Assembly: GCF_003201355.1 (NCBI RefSeq)
Contig: NZ_QICL01000007.1
Coordinates: 109,690-173,689, forward strand
DNA: 64,000 nt
Reading direction: 5' to 3'
From: Indolivaga alginatilytica
GTDB lineage: Bacteria; Bacteroidota; Bacteroidia; Bacteroidales; Dysgonomonadaceae
Part shown: piece after piece, positions 1 through 9,282 of the stretch
How positions within the stretch are numbered: the stretch's first letter is position 1
How the letters are laid out: every line of letters begins with the position of its first letter
Position numbers and translations under genes: made by a program
Notes under the pieces: model-generated
What the model was told of the DNA's origin: nothing
Seen by the model: only the letters and a program-made list of their open reading frames with translations
Databases searched by the model: none

Positions 1-2169
1 GAATTTAGGTACTATATATGTCTTTACAGCACTGTCGAAGCTTATAAATTCTTCGTCATCCGTGCGGTCATATTTAATTTTGATAGTACTCGCATCTACA
101 TACACAATTTCACCGGGGCCTTCCGCCACGATTTGTGTACGAGAATCTTTAATAAGCAAACCTTCTATACCTGTACCCACGATAGGAGCTTCGGTACGAA
201 GTAAAGGAACTGCCTGACGCATCATATTAGATCCCATCAGTGCACGGTTGGCATCATCATGCTCCAAGAAAGGAATCAAAGATGCTGCAATAGATGCAAT
301 CTGAGTAGGAGATACGTCCATCAATTCGATTTCCTCAGGACCTACTACCGGATAGTCGGCATCCTGACGTGCTTTTACACGAGTGTTGATGAAACTACCG
401 TTATCATCTAAAGGAGCATTTCCTTGAGCGATAATTTTCTCTTCTTCCTCTTCTGCTGCAAGGTATATAATACCGTCTTCAGAAAGATCTACTTTGTTAT
501 TAGTAACCTTACGATAAGGAGTCTCGATGAATCCAAGCTCGTTGATTTTTGCATATACACAAAGAGAAGAGATAAGACCGATATTCGGTCCCTCAGGAGT
601 TTCAATAGGACACAAACGACCGTAGTGAGTAAAGTGAACGTCACGCACCTCGAAACCTGCTCTTTCACGAGAAAGACCACCGGGCCCAAGTGCCGACATA
701 CGACGTTTGTGAGTAATCTCAGCTAGTGGATTGGTTTGATCCATGAACTGAGACAATGCATTTGTTCCGAAGAATGTATTCACAACAGATGAAATTGTTT
801 TCGCATTGATCAGATCAATAGGAGTAAACACCTCATTGTCGCGGACATTCATTCTTTCACGAATGATACGAGCCATACGGTTAAGACCAACTCCAAACTG
901 GTTGTAAAGTTGTTCTCCTACAGTACGTACACGTCTGTTACTTAAGTGGTCAATATCATCTACAATTGCTTTAGAGTTGATAAGCTCAATTAAGTATTTT
1001 ATAATTTCAATTATATCTTCTTTAGTCAAAACACGAACGTCTACGCTCGTATTCAAACCAAGTTTTTTGTTTATTCTATATCGACCTACTTCTCCTAAAT
1101 CGTAACGTTTCTCAGAGAAGAATAAACTGTTGATAACTTCGCGTGCACTGGTATCATCAGCAGGCTCAGCACTACGCAATTGTCGGTAGATATGACGAAC
1201 TGCATCGATTTCTGAGTTACTAGGGTCTTTTTGTAAAGTGTTATAGATTATTGTATAATCCGAAGCATTCTGATTGCTCTTATGCAATAGTATCGAGCCT
1301 ACACCAGAGTCAAGAATAGCATCCATATGGTCTTTCTCAACGATGGTTTCACGCTCGATGATAACTTCGTTTCGTTCAATAGAAGTAACCTCACCAGTAT
1401 CTTCATCTACAAAATCTTCCATCCATGTCTTAAGGATACGAGCAGCAAGCCTGCGTCCCTCTATCTTTTTTAGATTTTGCTTATTAACTTTAACTTCCTC
1501 GGCAAGGTCAAATATTTCGAGAATATCTTTATCACTTTCAAAACCGATAGCTCTAAGCAGAGTAGTTACCGGTAATTTCTTTTTTCTGTCGATATATGCA
1601 TACATGACACTGTTGATGTCTGTAGCAAATTCTATCCAAGAACCCTTGAATGGAATGATACGTGCAGAATACAGTTTACTACCATTGGCATGTACACTTT
1701 GTCCGAAGAATACACCCGGCGAACGGTGAAGTTGCGATACAACTACACGCTCAGCTCCATTGATGACAAAAGTACCTTTCTCTGTCATGTATGGAATTAG
1801 TCCAAGGTATACGTCTTGAATTACTGTATCGAAATCCTCATGATCGGGGTCTGTACAGTAAAGTTTTAGCTTTGCTTTAAGAGGAACACTATACGTTAAA
1901 CCTCTCTCGACACACTCATCGATAGTGTAGCGGGGAGGGTCAATATAGTAGTCCAAAAATTCTAGTACAAAGTTGTTGCGAGTATCAGCAATTGGAAAAT
2001 TCTCAGCAAAAACTTTATATAAGCCTTCTTTCTTTCTTTTTTCAGGAGGTGTATCAAGCTGTAAAAAGTCTCTAAACGACTTTAATTGTACTTCAAGAAA
2101 ATCAGGGTACTGAAGAGGATTTTTTATTGAAGCAAAGTTGATTCTTTGATTTGTTGTAGTTGAAGACAT
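1..2169 (-). CDS. rpoB: RNA polymerase beta subunit, N-terminal 723 codons (cut by window edge)
   Basis: This is the beta subunit of RNA polymerase, the catalytic core of transcription. I translated the minus strand from the ATG at 2167-2169 ([18 protein letters not shown]...); the frame stays open to base 1, so the C-terminal part lies outside the window. The rifampicin pocket is present around residues 470-500 ([18 protein letters not shown], then MSALGPGG). The Asp, His and Ser commonly mutated in rifampicin resistance are all wild type; Met replaces the E. coli Ile before SALGPGG. It follows rplL by about 106 nt, the usual rplJL-rpoBC arrangement. Confidence 0.98.
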   Translation of the reverse strand, partial: MSSTTTNQRINFASIKNPLQYPDFLEVQLKSFRDFLQLDTPPEKRKKEGLYKVFAENFPIADTRNNFVLEFLDYYIDPPRYTIDECVERGLTYSVPLKAKLKLYCTDPDHEDFDTVIQDVYLGLIPYMTEKGTFVINGAERVVVSQLHRSPGVFFGQSVHANGSKLYSARIIPFKGSWIEFATDINSVMYAYIDRKKKLPVTTLLRAIGFESDKDILEIFDLAEEVKVNKQNLKKIEGRRLAARILKTWMEDFVDEDTGEVTSIERNEVIIERETIVEKDHMDAILDSGVGSILLHKSNQNASDYTIIYNTLQKDPSNSEIDAVRHIYRQLRSAEPADDTSAREVINSLFFSEKRYDLGEVGRYRINKKLGLNTSVDVRVLTKEDIIEIIKYLIELINSKAIVDDIDHLSNRRVRTVGEQLYNQFGVGLNRMARIIRERMNVRDNEVFTPIDLINAKTISSVVNTFFGTNALSQFMDQTNPLAEITHKRRMSALGPGGLSRERAGFEVRDVHFTHYGRLCPIETPEGPNIGLISSLCVYAKINELGFIETPYRKVTNNKVDLSEDGIIYLAAEEEEEKIIAQGNAPLDDNGSFINTRVKARQDADYPVVGPEEIELMDVSPTQIASIAASLIPFLEHDDANRALMGSNMMRQAVPLLRTEAPIVGTGIEGLLIKDSRTQIVAEGPGEIVYVDASTIKIKYDRTDDEEFISFDSAVKTYIVPKF

Positions 2170-2275
2170 GGAATACTCTTTTTTTTGAACTAATTACTTT
2201 TGACGCAAAAAGGTCAAGAACCTCCTTTCACAGAAGGTTCTCAACCAACATCCTGATTAACAGGATTTTCTTGTT
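2170..2275 (-). promoter_or_regulatory. rplL-rpoB intergenic stem-loop region
   Basis: The spacer contains an imperfect stem with GAACCT/AGGTTC arms at about 2218-2241 and a small CCTG/CAGG hairpin near 2251-2263, both read on the minus strand. In many bacteria the rplL-rpoB spacer holds an attenuator or RNase III site that lowers rpoB relative to the L7/L12 mRNA. The position fits that role here, but only the weak structure is seen. Confidence 0.35.
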
Positions 2276-2647
2276 TTATTTAAGTTCAACTTCAGCTCCC
2301 GCTTCTTCCAGTTGTTTTTTCAATGCATCAGCTTCGTCTTTGCTAACACCTTTTTTCAATTCTGAAGGAGCAGCATCTACTAGATCCTTAGCTTCTTTTA
2401 AACCTAAACCTGTTAGTTCTTTAACAGCTTTTACTATAGCTAGTTTGTTTGCACCAGCAGATTTCAAAACAACATCAAATGCTGTTTTTTCTTCTACAGC
2501 TTCTGCTGCAGCAGCAGGAGCAGCAACGGCAACAGCTGCAGCAGCTGGTTCGATACCGTATTCTGTTTTAAGAGTTTCAGCCAATTCGCTAACTTCTTTA
2601 ACTGTCAAATTTACTAGTTGTTCAGCAATAGCTTTTACGTCTGCCAT
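2276..2647 (-). CDS. rplL: 50S ribosomal protein L7/L12
   Basis: L7/L12 forms the mobile stalk of the large subunit that recruits and activates the translational GTPases. The 123-residue product has the N-terminal dimerisation segment (about 1-33), an Ala/Val/Pro-rich flexible hinge (about 34-52), and the conserved C-terminal factor-binding domain containing [20 protein letters not shown]. Length is standard. It sits 41 nt after rplJ in the same transcript. The low-complexity hinge produces a long open frame on the opposite strand, which is not a gene. Confidence 0.98.
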   Translation of the reverse strand: MADVKAIAEQLVNLTVKEVSELAETLKTEYGIEPAAAAVAVAAPAAAAEAVEEKTAFDVVLKSAGANKLAIVKAVKELTGLGLKEAKDLVDAAPSELKKGVSKDEADALKKQLEEAGAEVELK

Positions 2648-2688
2648 TTTTGTATGTATTAAAATTGTTATTACTTCTTTTGTTTAAT

Positions 2689-3201
2689 TTATCTTTTCGA
2701 TAGAGTCTCAAGTACTCCGTGGATGGTGTTACCACCCGATTGAAGAGCAGATACAACGTTCTTGATTGGTGATTGTAACAATCCGATAACTTCGCCAATA
2801 AGTTCTTCCTTGCTCTTAACATTTACTAATGCCTTAAGATTTTCAGCTCCAATATAGAAGCTTTCTTGCACGTATGCAGCCTTAAGACTAGGTATACCTT
2901 CTTTGCTATATTTATCAATTAATTTAGCAGGAGCATTTGCAACGTTAGAAAGCATGATAGCTGTATTACCTTTCAGGACAGGAGTCAATTCAGAATAATC
3001 AGTATCTAATGAATCTAGTGCTTTTTGCAACAAGGTATTTTTAACTACCATGAGTTTGATATCACTTTTGTAGCATTCAGCTCTTAAAGCGCTGGTTTTA
3101 GCTGCATTCAGTGTAGAGATATCAGTCAGATAAAAGTAATCGTATCCTTTTATCGTAGCTGCAATGGTATCTATAATGGTGCTTTTGTCTTCCTTTCTCA
3201 T
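2689..3201 (-). CDS. rplJ: 50S ribosomal protein L10
   Basis: L10 anchors L7/L12 dimers to 23S rRNA at the stalk base and commonly represses its own mRNA. The 170-residue product begins MRKEDKSTIIDTIA, has the RNA-binding N-terminal domain (about 1-130) and a C-terminal helix for L12 dimers (about 130-170, SALQSGGNTIHGVLETLSKR region). It lies 16 nt downstream of rplA and 41 nt upstream of rplL, so co-transcription is expected. Confidence 0.96.
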   Translation of the reverse strand: MRKEDKSTIIDTIAATIKGYDYFYLTDISTLNAAKTSALRAECYKSDIKLMVVKNTLLQKALDSLDTDYSELTPVLKGNTAIMLSNVANAPAKLIDKYSKEGIPSLKAAYVQESFYIGAENLKALVNVKSKEELIGEVIGLLQSPIKNVVSALQSGGNTIHGVLETLSKR

Positions 3202-3217
3202 AATTCCGTAGTTTTAA

Positions 3218-3916
3218 TTAGTTTTCGTCTACTGATTTAGGGTCGATTTTAATACCCGGACTCATAGTGCTAGAAAGAAATACACTCTTCACATAAGTAC
3301 CTTTTGCCGAAGTCGGTTTCAATTTGATAAGCGTATTGATAAACTCTTTCGCATTATCTCTGATTTGATCGGCGGTAAATGATACCTTACCTACAGATGC
3401 ATGGATAATACCTGTTTTATCAACCTTAAAGTCAATCTTACCAGCTTTAACCTCAGTAACGGCTTTCGCTACGTCAACAGTTACAGTACCGCTTTTTGGA
3501 TTCGGCATAAGACCACGAGGACCTAATACACGACCTAAAGCTCCGATTTTACCCATAATGGCAGGTTGAGTGATGATAACATCAATATCAGTCCAGCCAC
3601 TTTTTATCTTTTCAATATATTCATCAAGACCAACGTGGTCTGCTCCGGCTTCTTTAGCAGCAGCTTCGGCGTCTGGCGAACATAATACAAGAACTCTAAC
3701 TTGTTTTCCTGTTCCATGAGGAAGAGATACTACACCTCTTACCATCTGGTTAGCTTTACGTGGATCTACACCCAGACGTACATCTACGTCAACAGATGCA
3801 TCAAATTTACTTGTAGTAATTTCTTTTACAAGTTCAGATGCTTCCTTAAGTGAATAAGATTTCCCTGCTTCAATTTTGCTAAAAGCTAACTTTTGATTTT
3901 TTGTAAGTTTACCCAT
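3218..3916 (-). CDS. rplA: 50S ribosomal protein L1
   Basis: L1 forms the mobile L1 stalk next to the E site and binds 23S rRNA; in other bacteria it also represses the rplKA mRNA. The 232-residue length is normal. The family signature is visible ([18 protein letters not shown], about residues 129-146), and the two-domain order matches L1. It starts 17 nt after the rplK stop. Confidence 0.98.
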   Translation of the reverse strand: MGKLTKNQKLAFSKIEAGKSYSLKEASELVKEITTSKFDASVDVDVRLGVDPRKANQMVRGVVSLPHGTGKQVRVLVLCSPDAEAAAKEAGADHVGLDEYIEKIKSGWTDIDVIITQPAIMGKIGALGRVLGPRGLMPNPKSGTVTVDVAKAVTEVKAGKIDFKVDKTGIIHASVGKVSFTADQIRDNAKEFINTLIKLKPTSAKGTYVKSVFLSSTMSPGIKIDPKSVDEN

Positions 3917-3933
3917 TTCTCAATTGAAGTTTA

Positions 3934-4377
3934 TTAATTAACATTAGGGAAAGCCCCTTTTACAGTGATCCCCATACTTCTAGCTGTTCCGGCAACCATT
4001 TTCATAGCCGATTCGATTGTGAAACAATTCAAATCAGTCATTTTATCTTCAGCTATAACTTGCACTTGTTCCCAAGTTATCTCAGAGATTTTTTTACGGT
4101 TAGGTTCAGCAGAACCACTTTTTTGCTTTGTAAGCTCAAGTAGTTGTATAGCTACAGGAGGATTTTTGATTATAAAATCAAAAGACTTATCAGCATAGTA
4201 AGTTATTACAACCGGTAATATCTTGCCTGCTTTGTCTTGAGTTCTGGCATTAAATTGCTTGCAGAAATCCATAATGTTAATCCCTTTAGAACCTAAAGCA
4301 GGTCCTACGGGAGGAGATGGATTTGCTGCACCGCCTTTAATTTGTAATTTTACTTGTCCAGCAATTTCTTTAGCCAT
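3934..4377 (-). CDS. rplK: 50S ribosomal protein L11
   Basis: L11 forms the GTPase-associated centre with 23S rRNA helices 43/44 and contributes to RelA activation and thiostrepton binding. The 147-residue product begins [20 protein letters not shown] and carries the N-terminal PPVGPALG motif and the C-terminal RNA-binding domain ending GAFPNVN. It is 69 nt downstream of nusG; an L1-operator-like leader may lie in that gap, but I could not define one. Confidence 0.98.
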   Translation of the reverse strand: MAKEIAGQVKLQIKGGAANPSPPVGPALGSKGINIMDFCKQFNARTQDKAGKILPVVITYYADKSFDFIIKNPPVAIQLLELTKQKSGSAEPNRKKISEITWEQVQVIAEDKMTDLNCFTIESAMKMVAGTARSMGITVKGAFPNVN

Positions 4378-4446
4378 TTTTGTTTTAAATTTTTTTGTTT
4401 TTGTTTAAAACTTAGTGGAAAATCAATAAAAAATGCGTAACCAAAT

Positions 4447-4992
4447 TTATTGTTCTTTTTCGACTTGTAAGTAATTCAATTCGAGAGGAGTTTTCCGTCC
4501 GAATATTTTCACCATCACTTTAAGTTTCTTTTTCTCTGCGTTCACTTCTTCAATAATACCCGAGAAACCATTGAATGGTCCATTATTGACCTTCACTGTT
4601 TCTCCAACGATATACTGAACATCCATTTCTTCGGCTTGCTCGTCTAACTCGTCCATTGTTCCCAAAATGCGGTTTACCTCAGATTGGCTCAACGGTTGCG
4701 GATTAGTGGCATTGGGAAGAAAACCGGCAACATAATTTATGTTGCGAAGTTCATGCACAACTTCACCCACCAAAGCAGCCTCTATCAAAATATATCCGGG
4801 GAGATAAGCTCTTTCTTTAAGAACCTTTTTCCCGTTACGCATGATATAAGTCTTTTCGGTAGGTATAAGAACTTGAGAAATGTATTTTCCTAACTCGGTT
4901 TTCTTTATCTCCGCCTCAAGATACTCTTTGACCTTATTTTCTTTTCCGCTAACAGCACGCAGTACGTACCATTTCTTTTCGATTTCAGTCAT
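4447..4992 (-). CDS. nusG: Transcription termination/antitermination factor NusG
   Basis: NusG binds the RNA polymerase clamp, tunes pausing and couples polymerase to Rho or the ribosome. The 181-residue protein has the NGN domain (WYVLRAVSGKENKVKEYLE near residues 8-26, LPGYILIEA near 64-72) and a C-terminal KOW domain (VKVNNGPFNGFSGIIEEV near 129-150). It is 22 nt downstream of secE, the near-universal secE-nusG-rplK order. Confidence 0.97.
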   Translation of the reverse strand: MTEIEKKWYVLRAVSGKENKVKEYLEAEIKKTELGKYISQVLIPTEKTYIMRNGKKVLKERAYLPGYILIEAALVGEVVHELRNINYVAGFLPNATNPQPLSQSEVNRILGTMDELDEQAEEMDVQYIVGETVKVNNGPFNGFSGIIEEVNAEKKKLKVMVKIFGRKTPLELNYLQVEKEQ

Positions 4993-5014
4993 TTTAATAA
5001 ATTAAAGAGGATTA

Positions 5015-5206
5015 TTATACAAGATTGTAAAAATACTTAAGCGCCCATTCGAAAACAGAGTCTATCCCAAATACTACTAGTGCCATAATAAAGGAAGCTA
5101 TCATAACAACAACAGCACTGCTGGTGAGCTCTGCACGTGTAGGCCAAGAAACCTTGTGTACAAGTTCGTTATAGGAGTCTTTTACGTATTGAATTATTTT
5201 TTTCAT
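5015..5206 (-). CDS. secE: Preprotein translocase subunit SecE
   Basis: SecE clamps the SecY channel in the inner membrane. The 63-residue short form has an amphipathic N-terminal helix with the conserved ELVHKVSWPTRAEL stretch (about 15-28) and one transmembrane helix (about 31-55). It is directly downstream of tRNA-Trp and 22 nt upstream of nusG. Short single-span SecE is normal outside the enterobacteria. Confidence 0.95.
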   Translation of the reverse strand: MKKIIQYVKDSYNELVHKVSWPTRAELTSSAVVVMIASFIMALVVFGIDSVFEWALKYFYNLV

Positions 5207-5224
5207 TACCCATTAAGAGATTTG

Positions 5225-5297
5225 CACGGGTTGAGAGACTCGAACTCCCGACACCTGGTTTTGGAGACCAGTGCTCTACCAACTGAGCTAAACCCGT
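5225..5297 (-). tRNA. tRNA-Trp (CCA)
   Basis: Read on the minus strand, it folds as a complete cloverleaf: perfect 7-bp acceptor stem (ACGGGTT/AACCCGT), D-arm TAGCTCAGTTGGTAGAGC, anticodon loop with CCA, T-arm with GTTCGAGTC and a G discriminator, as expected for bacterial tRNA-Trp. CCA is not encoded. It lies between tuf and secE. Confidence 0.97.
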
Positions 5298-5340
5298 AAA
5301 TAAAGCCGGCTATATGGTTATAGCCGACTTGGCTTTATTT
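5298..5340 (-). terminator. Nested hairpin between tuf and tRNA-Trp
   Basis: There is an outer 10-bp stem (AAATAAAGCC at 5298-5307 with GGCTTTATTT at 5331-5340) and an inner 7-bp stem (GGCTATA/TATAGCC). On the minus strand it directly follows tuf and abuts the 5' end of tRNA-Trp. It could be a partial terminator or a processing site that releases the tRNA; the U-run is short. Confidence 0.6.
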
Positions 5341-5353
5341 TTTGATTAAATAA

Positions 5354-6541
5354 TTAATCAACGATTTCTGTAATCTGACCAGCACCTACTGTACGACCAC
5401 CTTCGCGGATTGCGAAACGTAGACCTACGTTACATGCTACCGGATAGATCAATTCTACATTGATTGTTAAGTTATCACCAGGCATTACCATGTCTGTTCC
5501 TTCTGGAAGAGTGATTTCACCTGTAACATCTAATGTACGGATGTAGAATTGAGGACGATATTTGTTGTGGAATGGAGTGTGACGTCCACCTTCTTCTTTT
5601 TTCAAGATATATACCTCAGCTTTGAATGTAGTGTGAGGAGTTACTTTTCCTGGGTGAGTGATAACCATACCACGTTTGATATCGTCTTTGTCAACACCAC
5701 GAAGTAATAAACCTACGTTATCACCAGCTTGACCTTCGTCTAGGATCTTACGAAACATTTCAACACCAGTTACTACTGATTTTTTTCCTTCAGCTCCAAG
5801 TCCGATGATTTGAACTTCTTCACTTGTTCTGATAATACCTGTTTCGATACGACCTGTTGCAACTGTACCACGACCTGTGATCGAGAATACATCTTCTACT
5901 GGCATAAGGAATGGTTTGTCAACATCACGTGGAGGAAGCTCAATCCAAGTATCAACAGCTTTCATAAGCTCCATAACTTGGCTAACCCAAGGTTCAACAC
6001 CGTTTAATGCTCCAAGAGCAGATCCACGGATAACTGGAGTATTGTCACCGTCGAAGTTGTAGAATGAAAGAAGTTCTCTCATTTCCATTTCAACTAGTTC
6101 CAACATTTCTTCGTCTTCAACGATATCGCATTTGTTCATGAATACAACTAGACGAGGTACGTTTACCTGACGTGCTAGAAGGATGTGCTCACGAGTTTGA
6201 GGCATAGGACCATCAGTTGCAGCAACTACAATGATAGCACCGTCCATTTGTGCAGCACCAGTAACCATGTTCTTTACGTAGTCAGCGTGACCTGGACAGT
6301 CAACGTGAGCGTAGTGACGGTTTTCTGTTTGATATTCTACGTGAGAAGTATTGATAGTTATACCACGTTCTTTTTCTTCAGGAGCGTTGTCAATTTGATC
6401 AAATGATCTAGCTTCAGAGAACCCCTTATCTGCTAATACTTTAGTGATAGCAGCAGTAAGAGTAGTTTTACCGTGGTCAACGTGACCGATTGTACCGATA
6501 TTAACGTGTGGTTTCGACCGGTTAAAATGTTCTTTTGCCAT
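5354..6541 (-). CDS. tuf: Translation elongation factor EF-Tu
   Basis: EF-Tu is the GTPase that delivers aminoacyl-tRNA to the ribosome. The 395-residue product has G1 GHVDHGKTT (19-27), G2 around RGITI, G3 DCPGH (about 81-85), G4 NKCD, then domains 2 and 3. The C-terminal [10 protein letters not shown] contains the Thr that phage P1 Doc phosphorylates in E. coli EF-Tu, relevant because a Doc-like gene occurs near 57 kb. It is preceded by four tRNA genes, the same arrangement as E. coli thrU-tyrU-glyT-thrT-tufB. Confidence 0.99.
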   Translation of the reverse strand: MAKEHFNRSKPHVNIGTIGHVDHGKTTLTAAITKVLADKGFSEARSFDQIDNAPEEKERGITINTSHVEYQTENRHYAHVDCPGHADYVKNMVTGAAQMDGAIIVVAATDGPMPQTREHILLARQVNVPRLVVFMNKCDIVEDEEMLELVEMEMRELLSFYNFDGDNTPVIRGSALGALNGVEPWVSQVMELMKAVDTWIELPPRDVDKPFLMPVEDVFSITGRGTVATGRIETGIIRTSEEVQIIGLGAEGKKSVVTGVEMFRKILDEGQAGDNVGLLLRGVDKDDIKRGMVITHPGKVTPHTTFKAEVYILKKEEGGRHTPFHNKYRPQFYIRTLDVTGEITLPEGTDMVMPGDNLTINVELIYPVACNVGLRFAIREGGRTVGAGQITEIVD

Positions 6542-6642
6542 AATAAAGTGTACTTATTATTAATTAATGATTGCTTTTTAAATTCTTTTCTATAAGTGAT
6601 AATAAATCACTTTTTTATAACATTGCCTGCCGCAATCTCTAG

Positions 6643-6715
<73 letters not shown>

Positions 6716-6721
6716 GATGAG

Positions 6722-6794
6722 AGCGAAAGACGGGGGTCAAACCCGCGACCCTCAGCTTGGAAGGCTGATGCTCTATCAACTGAGCTACTTTCGC
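6722..6794 (-). tRNA. tRNA-Gly (TCC)
   Basis: The minus strand starts GCGAAAGTAGCTCAGTTGA and ends CTTTCGC with a perfect 7-bp acceptor stem. The anticodon loop CTTCCAA gives TCC. The T-loop reads TTTGACC rather than the usual TTCGAAT. The discriminator is U. Confidence 0.95.
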
Positions 6795-6805
6795 GATAAA
6801 AAGAG

Positions 6806-6888
6806 TGGGCAGTGATGGATTCGAACCACCGTAAGCTTACGCTATCTGAGTTACAGTCAGACCCATTTGGCCACTCTGGTAACTGCCC
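6806..6888 (-). tRNA. tRNA-Tyr (GTA)
   Basis: The minus strand gives an 83-nt class II tRNA: acceptor GGGCAGT, long variable arm (TAGCGTAAGCTTACG region), anticodon loop CTGTAAC (GTA), T-loop TTCGAAT and A discriminator. The long variable arm is typical of bacterial tRNA-Tyr. Confidence 0.96.
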
Positions 6889-6897
6889 TTTCTTTTG

Positions 6898-6971
6898 AGC
6901 CTCTTGTCGGATTCGAACCAACGACCCCGAGATTACAAATCACGTGCTCTGGCCAACTGAGCTAAAGAGGC
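6898..6971 (-). tRNA. tRNA-Thr (TGT)
   Basis: The minus strand starts GCCTCTTTAGCTCAGTTGG; the acceptor stem is perfect (GCCTCTT/AAGAGGC). Anticodon loop TTTGTAA gives TGT. The anticodon stem CGTGA/TCTCG contains a central U-U mismatch. Discriminator is U. It is the first gene of the tRNA-tuf cluster. Confidence 0.94.
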
Positions 6972-7000
6972 ATTAGCCTTGATTATTCATAAATAATAAT

Positions 7001-7035
7001 CGCCGTTTCGCAGATGTGCTTTATGCGAAACGGCG
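7001..7035 (-). promoter_or_regulatory. Perfect 12-bp GC-rich stem upstream of the tRNA-tuf cluster
   Basis: CGCCGTTTCGCA at 7001-7012 pairs perfectly with TGCGAAACGGCG at 7024-7035, with an 11-nt loop. It lies between hpf and tRNA-Thr. It has no good U-run on the minus strand (ATTATTATTT follows), so it is a poor classical terminator. A promoter just upstream (7037-7067) would place the transcript start within a few nt of the stem, making it a 5'-terminal hairpin. Confidence 0.7.
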
Positions 7036-7036
7036 A

Positions 7037-7067
7037 CAAAAATAGAAAGAAATTTCTTAAGTCCCAA
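7037..7067 (-). promoter_or_regulatory. Predicted promoter for tRNA-tuf cluster
   Basis: Reading the minus strand, a TTG at 7067-7065 precedes TATTTTTG at 7044-7037 by 20 nt, matching the Bacteroidetes TTTG/TAnnTTTG pattern (only TTG of the upstream box). Predicted start is near 7033, at the base of the 12-bp stem. It is downstream of the hpf stop, so it would drive the stable RNAs independently. Confidence 0.5.
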
Positions 7068-7084
7068 GAAAATATGAGTAATTT

Positions 7085-7387
7085 TTACTTAGATTGTACT
7101 TTTTCTTTATACTTGATGAGTTGTTTCTCTAAAGCCTCTACACATAAATCGATTGCTTCTTCGAAACTTTCGGCTGTTTTGTTGGCGTAAAGTTCATCGC
7201 TCTTGACGTTTAGCTTTATTGATGCATCTTTATTATTGCTGCTTTCTGGTTTTACAACTTTAAGTATAATATCTGCACTCAATATGTCGTCTGAATATTT
7301 TTCTAGTTTAGTTACTTTCTTTTGGATAAACTCTCTTAGTTTATCGGCAGCATCGAAATGTAGAGCTTGAATTTTAATGTCCATCAT
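7085..7387 (-). CDS. hpf: Ribosome hibernation promoting factor, short form
   Basis: HPF/RaiA proteins bind the 30S decoding region in stationary phase and silence ribosomes. The 100-residue product is the single-domain short form: MDIKIQALHFDAADKLREFIQKKVTKLEKY at the start (beta-alpha), then strands and the C-terminal helix FEEAIDLCVEALEKQLIKYKEK. The second Met (7384) is the likely start. There is no C-terminal dimerisation domain as in long HPF. It is 23 nt downstream of the recombinase gene, in an rpsU-recombinase-hpf unit. Confidence 0.92.
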   Translation of the reverse strand: MMDIKIQALHFDAADKLREFIQKKVTKLEKYSDDILSADIILKVVKPESSNNKDASIKLNVKSDELYANKTAESFEEAIDLCVEALEKQLIKYKEKVQSK

Positions 7388-7410
7388 GATTCCTCCTTTT
7401 GTTTTAATAG

Positions 7411-8295
7411 TTATGCTCGAGGATGAGCTTTATTGTATATTTTCTTTAATTCGTCAAAAGATGTATGTGTGTAAATTTCCGTTGATGCCAGGCTTGAATG
7501 TCCGAGCAATTCTTTTACGGCATTAATGTCAGCTCCATTGTTAAGCATTCCTGTTGCAAAGGAATGTCTTAGTACGTGTGGGCTTGCTTTCGCTAAAGTA
7601 GGGATCCACTTGAGGTGACTGCTTACTATCCGATGGATTAACATGGGGTAGATTGGCTCTCCATCTTTCTTAACAAAGAAGGCGGCGGTTTGGTTCTCGA
7701 AACTTTTATTGCGTATTTCTATATAGGCGTCAATCAATGCTATCGTGTTTTTACTAATAGGTATGATGCGCTGTTTGTTACGTTTTCCGGTGACTCTTAT
7801 GTTGCCTGAATAAAGATCGACATCTTTATCTGTCAATCCGATAAGTTCAGCTCTTCGCATTCCTGTTACATAGAATAGTTCGAGGATCACTTTGTCCCGG
7901 AATGATTCGTAATCATCATCCTGAGTGTCGAAATCAAGAACTTTCTCCATATCTGAATAGTTGATAAACGAAGGAATTGGCTTTTTGGCTTTTGGTCCGC
8001 TTATCTTCTTGAGAGGGCTTATGGATATTTGTCCCATTTTTTGAAGAAAACGATAAAAAGATTTCAAAGAGCTTAGCTTTCTGTTTACAGATCGAGCAGA
8101 TGTTTTGCTTTCCATTAAGGAAATGATCCATGCTCTTACAATGTCCCCGTCTACGGTTTCTAGTTCTACTTCCGGATACTGTGTTTCGATAAAGTTTTTG
8201 AACTGGATAAGGTCTGTATAATAAGAAATCTCCGTATGAGAAGAATAATTCTTTTCATAACGGAGATAATCTGTATATTTCTCAACTATCGTCAT
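7411..8295 (-). CDS. XerC/XerD-type tyrosine recombinase
   Basis: This is a site-specific recombinase of the Xer group, which resolves chromosome dimers. The 294-residue protein has an N-terminal SAM-like core-binding domain (about 1-90) and a full catalytic domain: Arg147 in TGMRRAE, Lys171 in the beta-hairpin, His240-x-x-Arg243 (PHVLRHSF), His266 (GHSS) and nucleophile Tyr275 (EIYTH). Size and context (between rpsU and hpf) suggest a resident housekeeping enzyme rather than a mobile integrase. Whether it is XerC or XerD cannot be decided here. Confidence 0.92.
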   Translation of the reverse strand: MTIVEKYTDYLRYEKNYSSHTEISYYTDLIQFKNFIETQYPEVELETVDGDIVRAWIISLMESKTSARSVNRKLSSLKSFYRFLQKMGQISISPLKKISGPKAKKPIPSFINYSDMEKVLDFDTQDDDYESFRDKVILELFYVTGMRRAELIGLTDKDVDLYSGNIRVTGKRNKQRIIPISKNTIALIDAYIEIRNKSFENQTAAFFVKKDGEPIYPMLIHRIVSSHLKWIPTLAKASPHVLRHSFATGMLNNGADINAVKELLGHSSLASTEIYTHTSFDELKKIYNKAHPRA

Positions 8296-8354
8296 TCTTT
8301 ATCTTTATGGATAAGTGACGAAGTTATACAATCGTTGTTATAAATACAAATGTT

Positions 8355-8546
8355 TTAATCTTCTATTTGGTGAAGCTTTTGTACGTATGCAGCGTGTATT
8401 CTTAGTTTTCTATTTGTAATAGAAGGCTTTTCGAAAGCTTGACGGCGTCTTAGTTCTTTAACAACACCAGTCTTTTCGAATTTTCTTTTGAATTTTTTAA
8501 GTGCTTTTTCGATGTTTTCACCTTCTTTTATAGGAACAACTATCAT
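8355..8546 (-). CDS. rpsU: 30S ribosomal protein S21
   Basis: S21 is a small basic protein near the 3' end of 16S rRNA. The 63-residue product begins MIVVPIKEGENIEKALKKFK and has the typical RRRQAFEKPS motif. It is first in the minus-strand unit rpsU-recombinase-hpf, with a 59-nt gap to the recombinase. In Bacteroidetes, S21 contributes to sequestering the anti-Shine-Dalgarno sequence, consistent with few SD sites in this window. Confidence 0.96.
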   Translation of the reverse strand: MIVVPIKEGENIEKALKKFKRKFEKTGVVKELRRRQAFEKPSITNRKLRIHAAYVQKLHQIED

Positions 8547-9282
8547 AATTTTTATTTTTAAATTTCTTTTTGTGAAAAATATTGTTTTGATTTTTTTAAA
8601 ATAACGAGATACTCATCATTATTAATGAATATCCTGAGAATTGCTATATTTCTATTGCACTTCTATACCTTATATTATATGTTACTCTAAGTATTAATCA
8701 AAACCTCCTTTCTTTTTCGGGAGGCAAAGGTAAGAGTTTCAATGATAAAAACAAAAAAAAGATCAATTTATTACATTTCGGAAATAGTTAAGGTGTTTTG
8801 AGTTTTATCGCCTGATAATGATTGAACATATCCGGTTGATTGGTAAATTGTTATTACTAAGGTTTCATTCAGTGGTTGATAATGGAGGCTTTTATACGAT
8901 ATGATTAATGTGACTCCGGTTACGCTGCTCGCCTAGCTGTAAATACGCCGAAAGCGACATTGAAGTTGTTGCTCTGATCAGAAAATCTTCGTTCAATTTG
9001 CAATTAGGACACCTGTTGCGCCTAAATTAATAAATTGTTAGGATGATTCTATTTAATATAAATTGATTCAAAATTGTTTTTCCTGTTTGTAATAAATGAT
9101 AGATTTTCTTGAAATGCAATGTATTCATGTAGATATTGTATATGTATAATGTCAGTATAAGTGGTTGTTATCTAGTGGTCTGTGAAATTTTGCAGAAAAA
9201 GCAATCTATAATTGCACATTTTTAGTATTTTTGTGCCATTCAACAATCAAAAAGAATATTATTCACTAATAGAAAAATAAAA
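8547..9282. other. Divergent intergenic region rpsU / fabI (736 bp)
   Basis: No supported coding frame. It holds the rpsU promoter (8725-8755) with a leader of about 170 nt that includes a CCTCC/GGAGG hairpin at 8704-8724 (minus strand), and a TATTTTTG box at 9226-9233 likely serving fabI. The central part, about 8780-9180, shows nothing I recognise. Confidence 0.6.
8725..8755 (-). promoter_or_regulatory. Promoter for rpsU unit
   Basis: On the minus strand TTTG at 8755-8752 and TACCTTTG at 8732-8725 are separated by 19 nt, a full match to the Bacteroidetes housekeeping promoter. The start would be near 8720, giving a leader of about 170 nt before rpsU. Confidence 0.75.

Noticed and set aside
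2160..2687. Open frame on the plus strand opposite rplL
   Set aside because: It is created by the Ala-rich hinge of L7/L12 and has no family features; rplL on the minus strand is certain.
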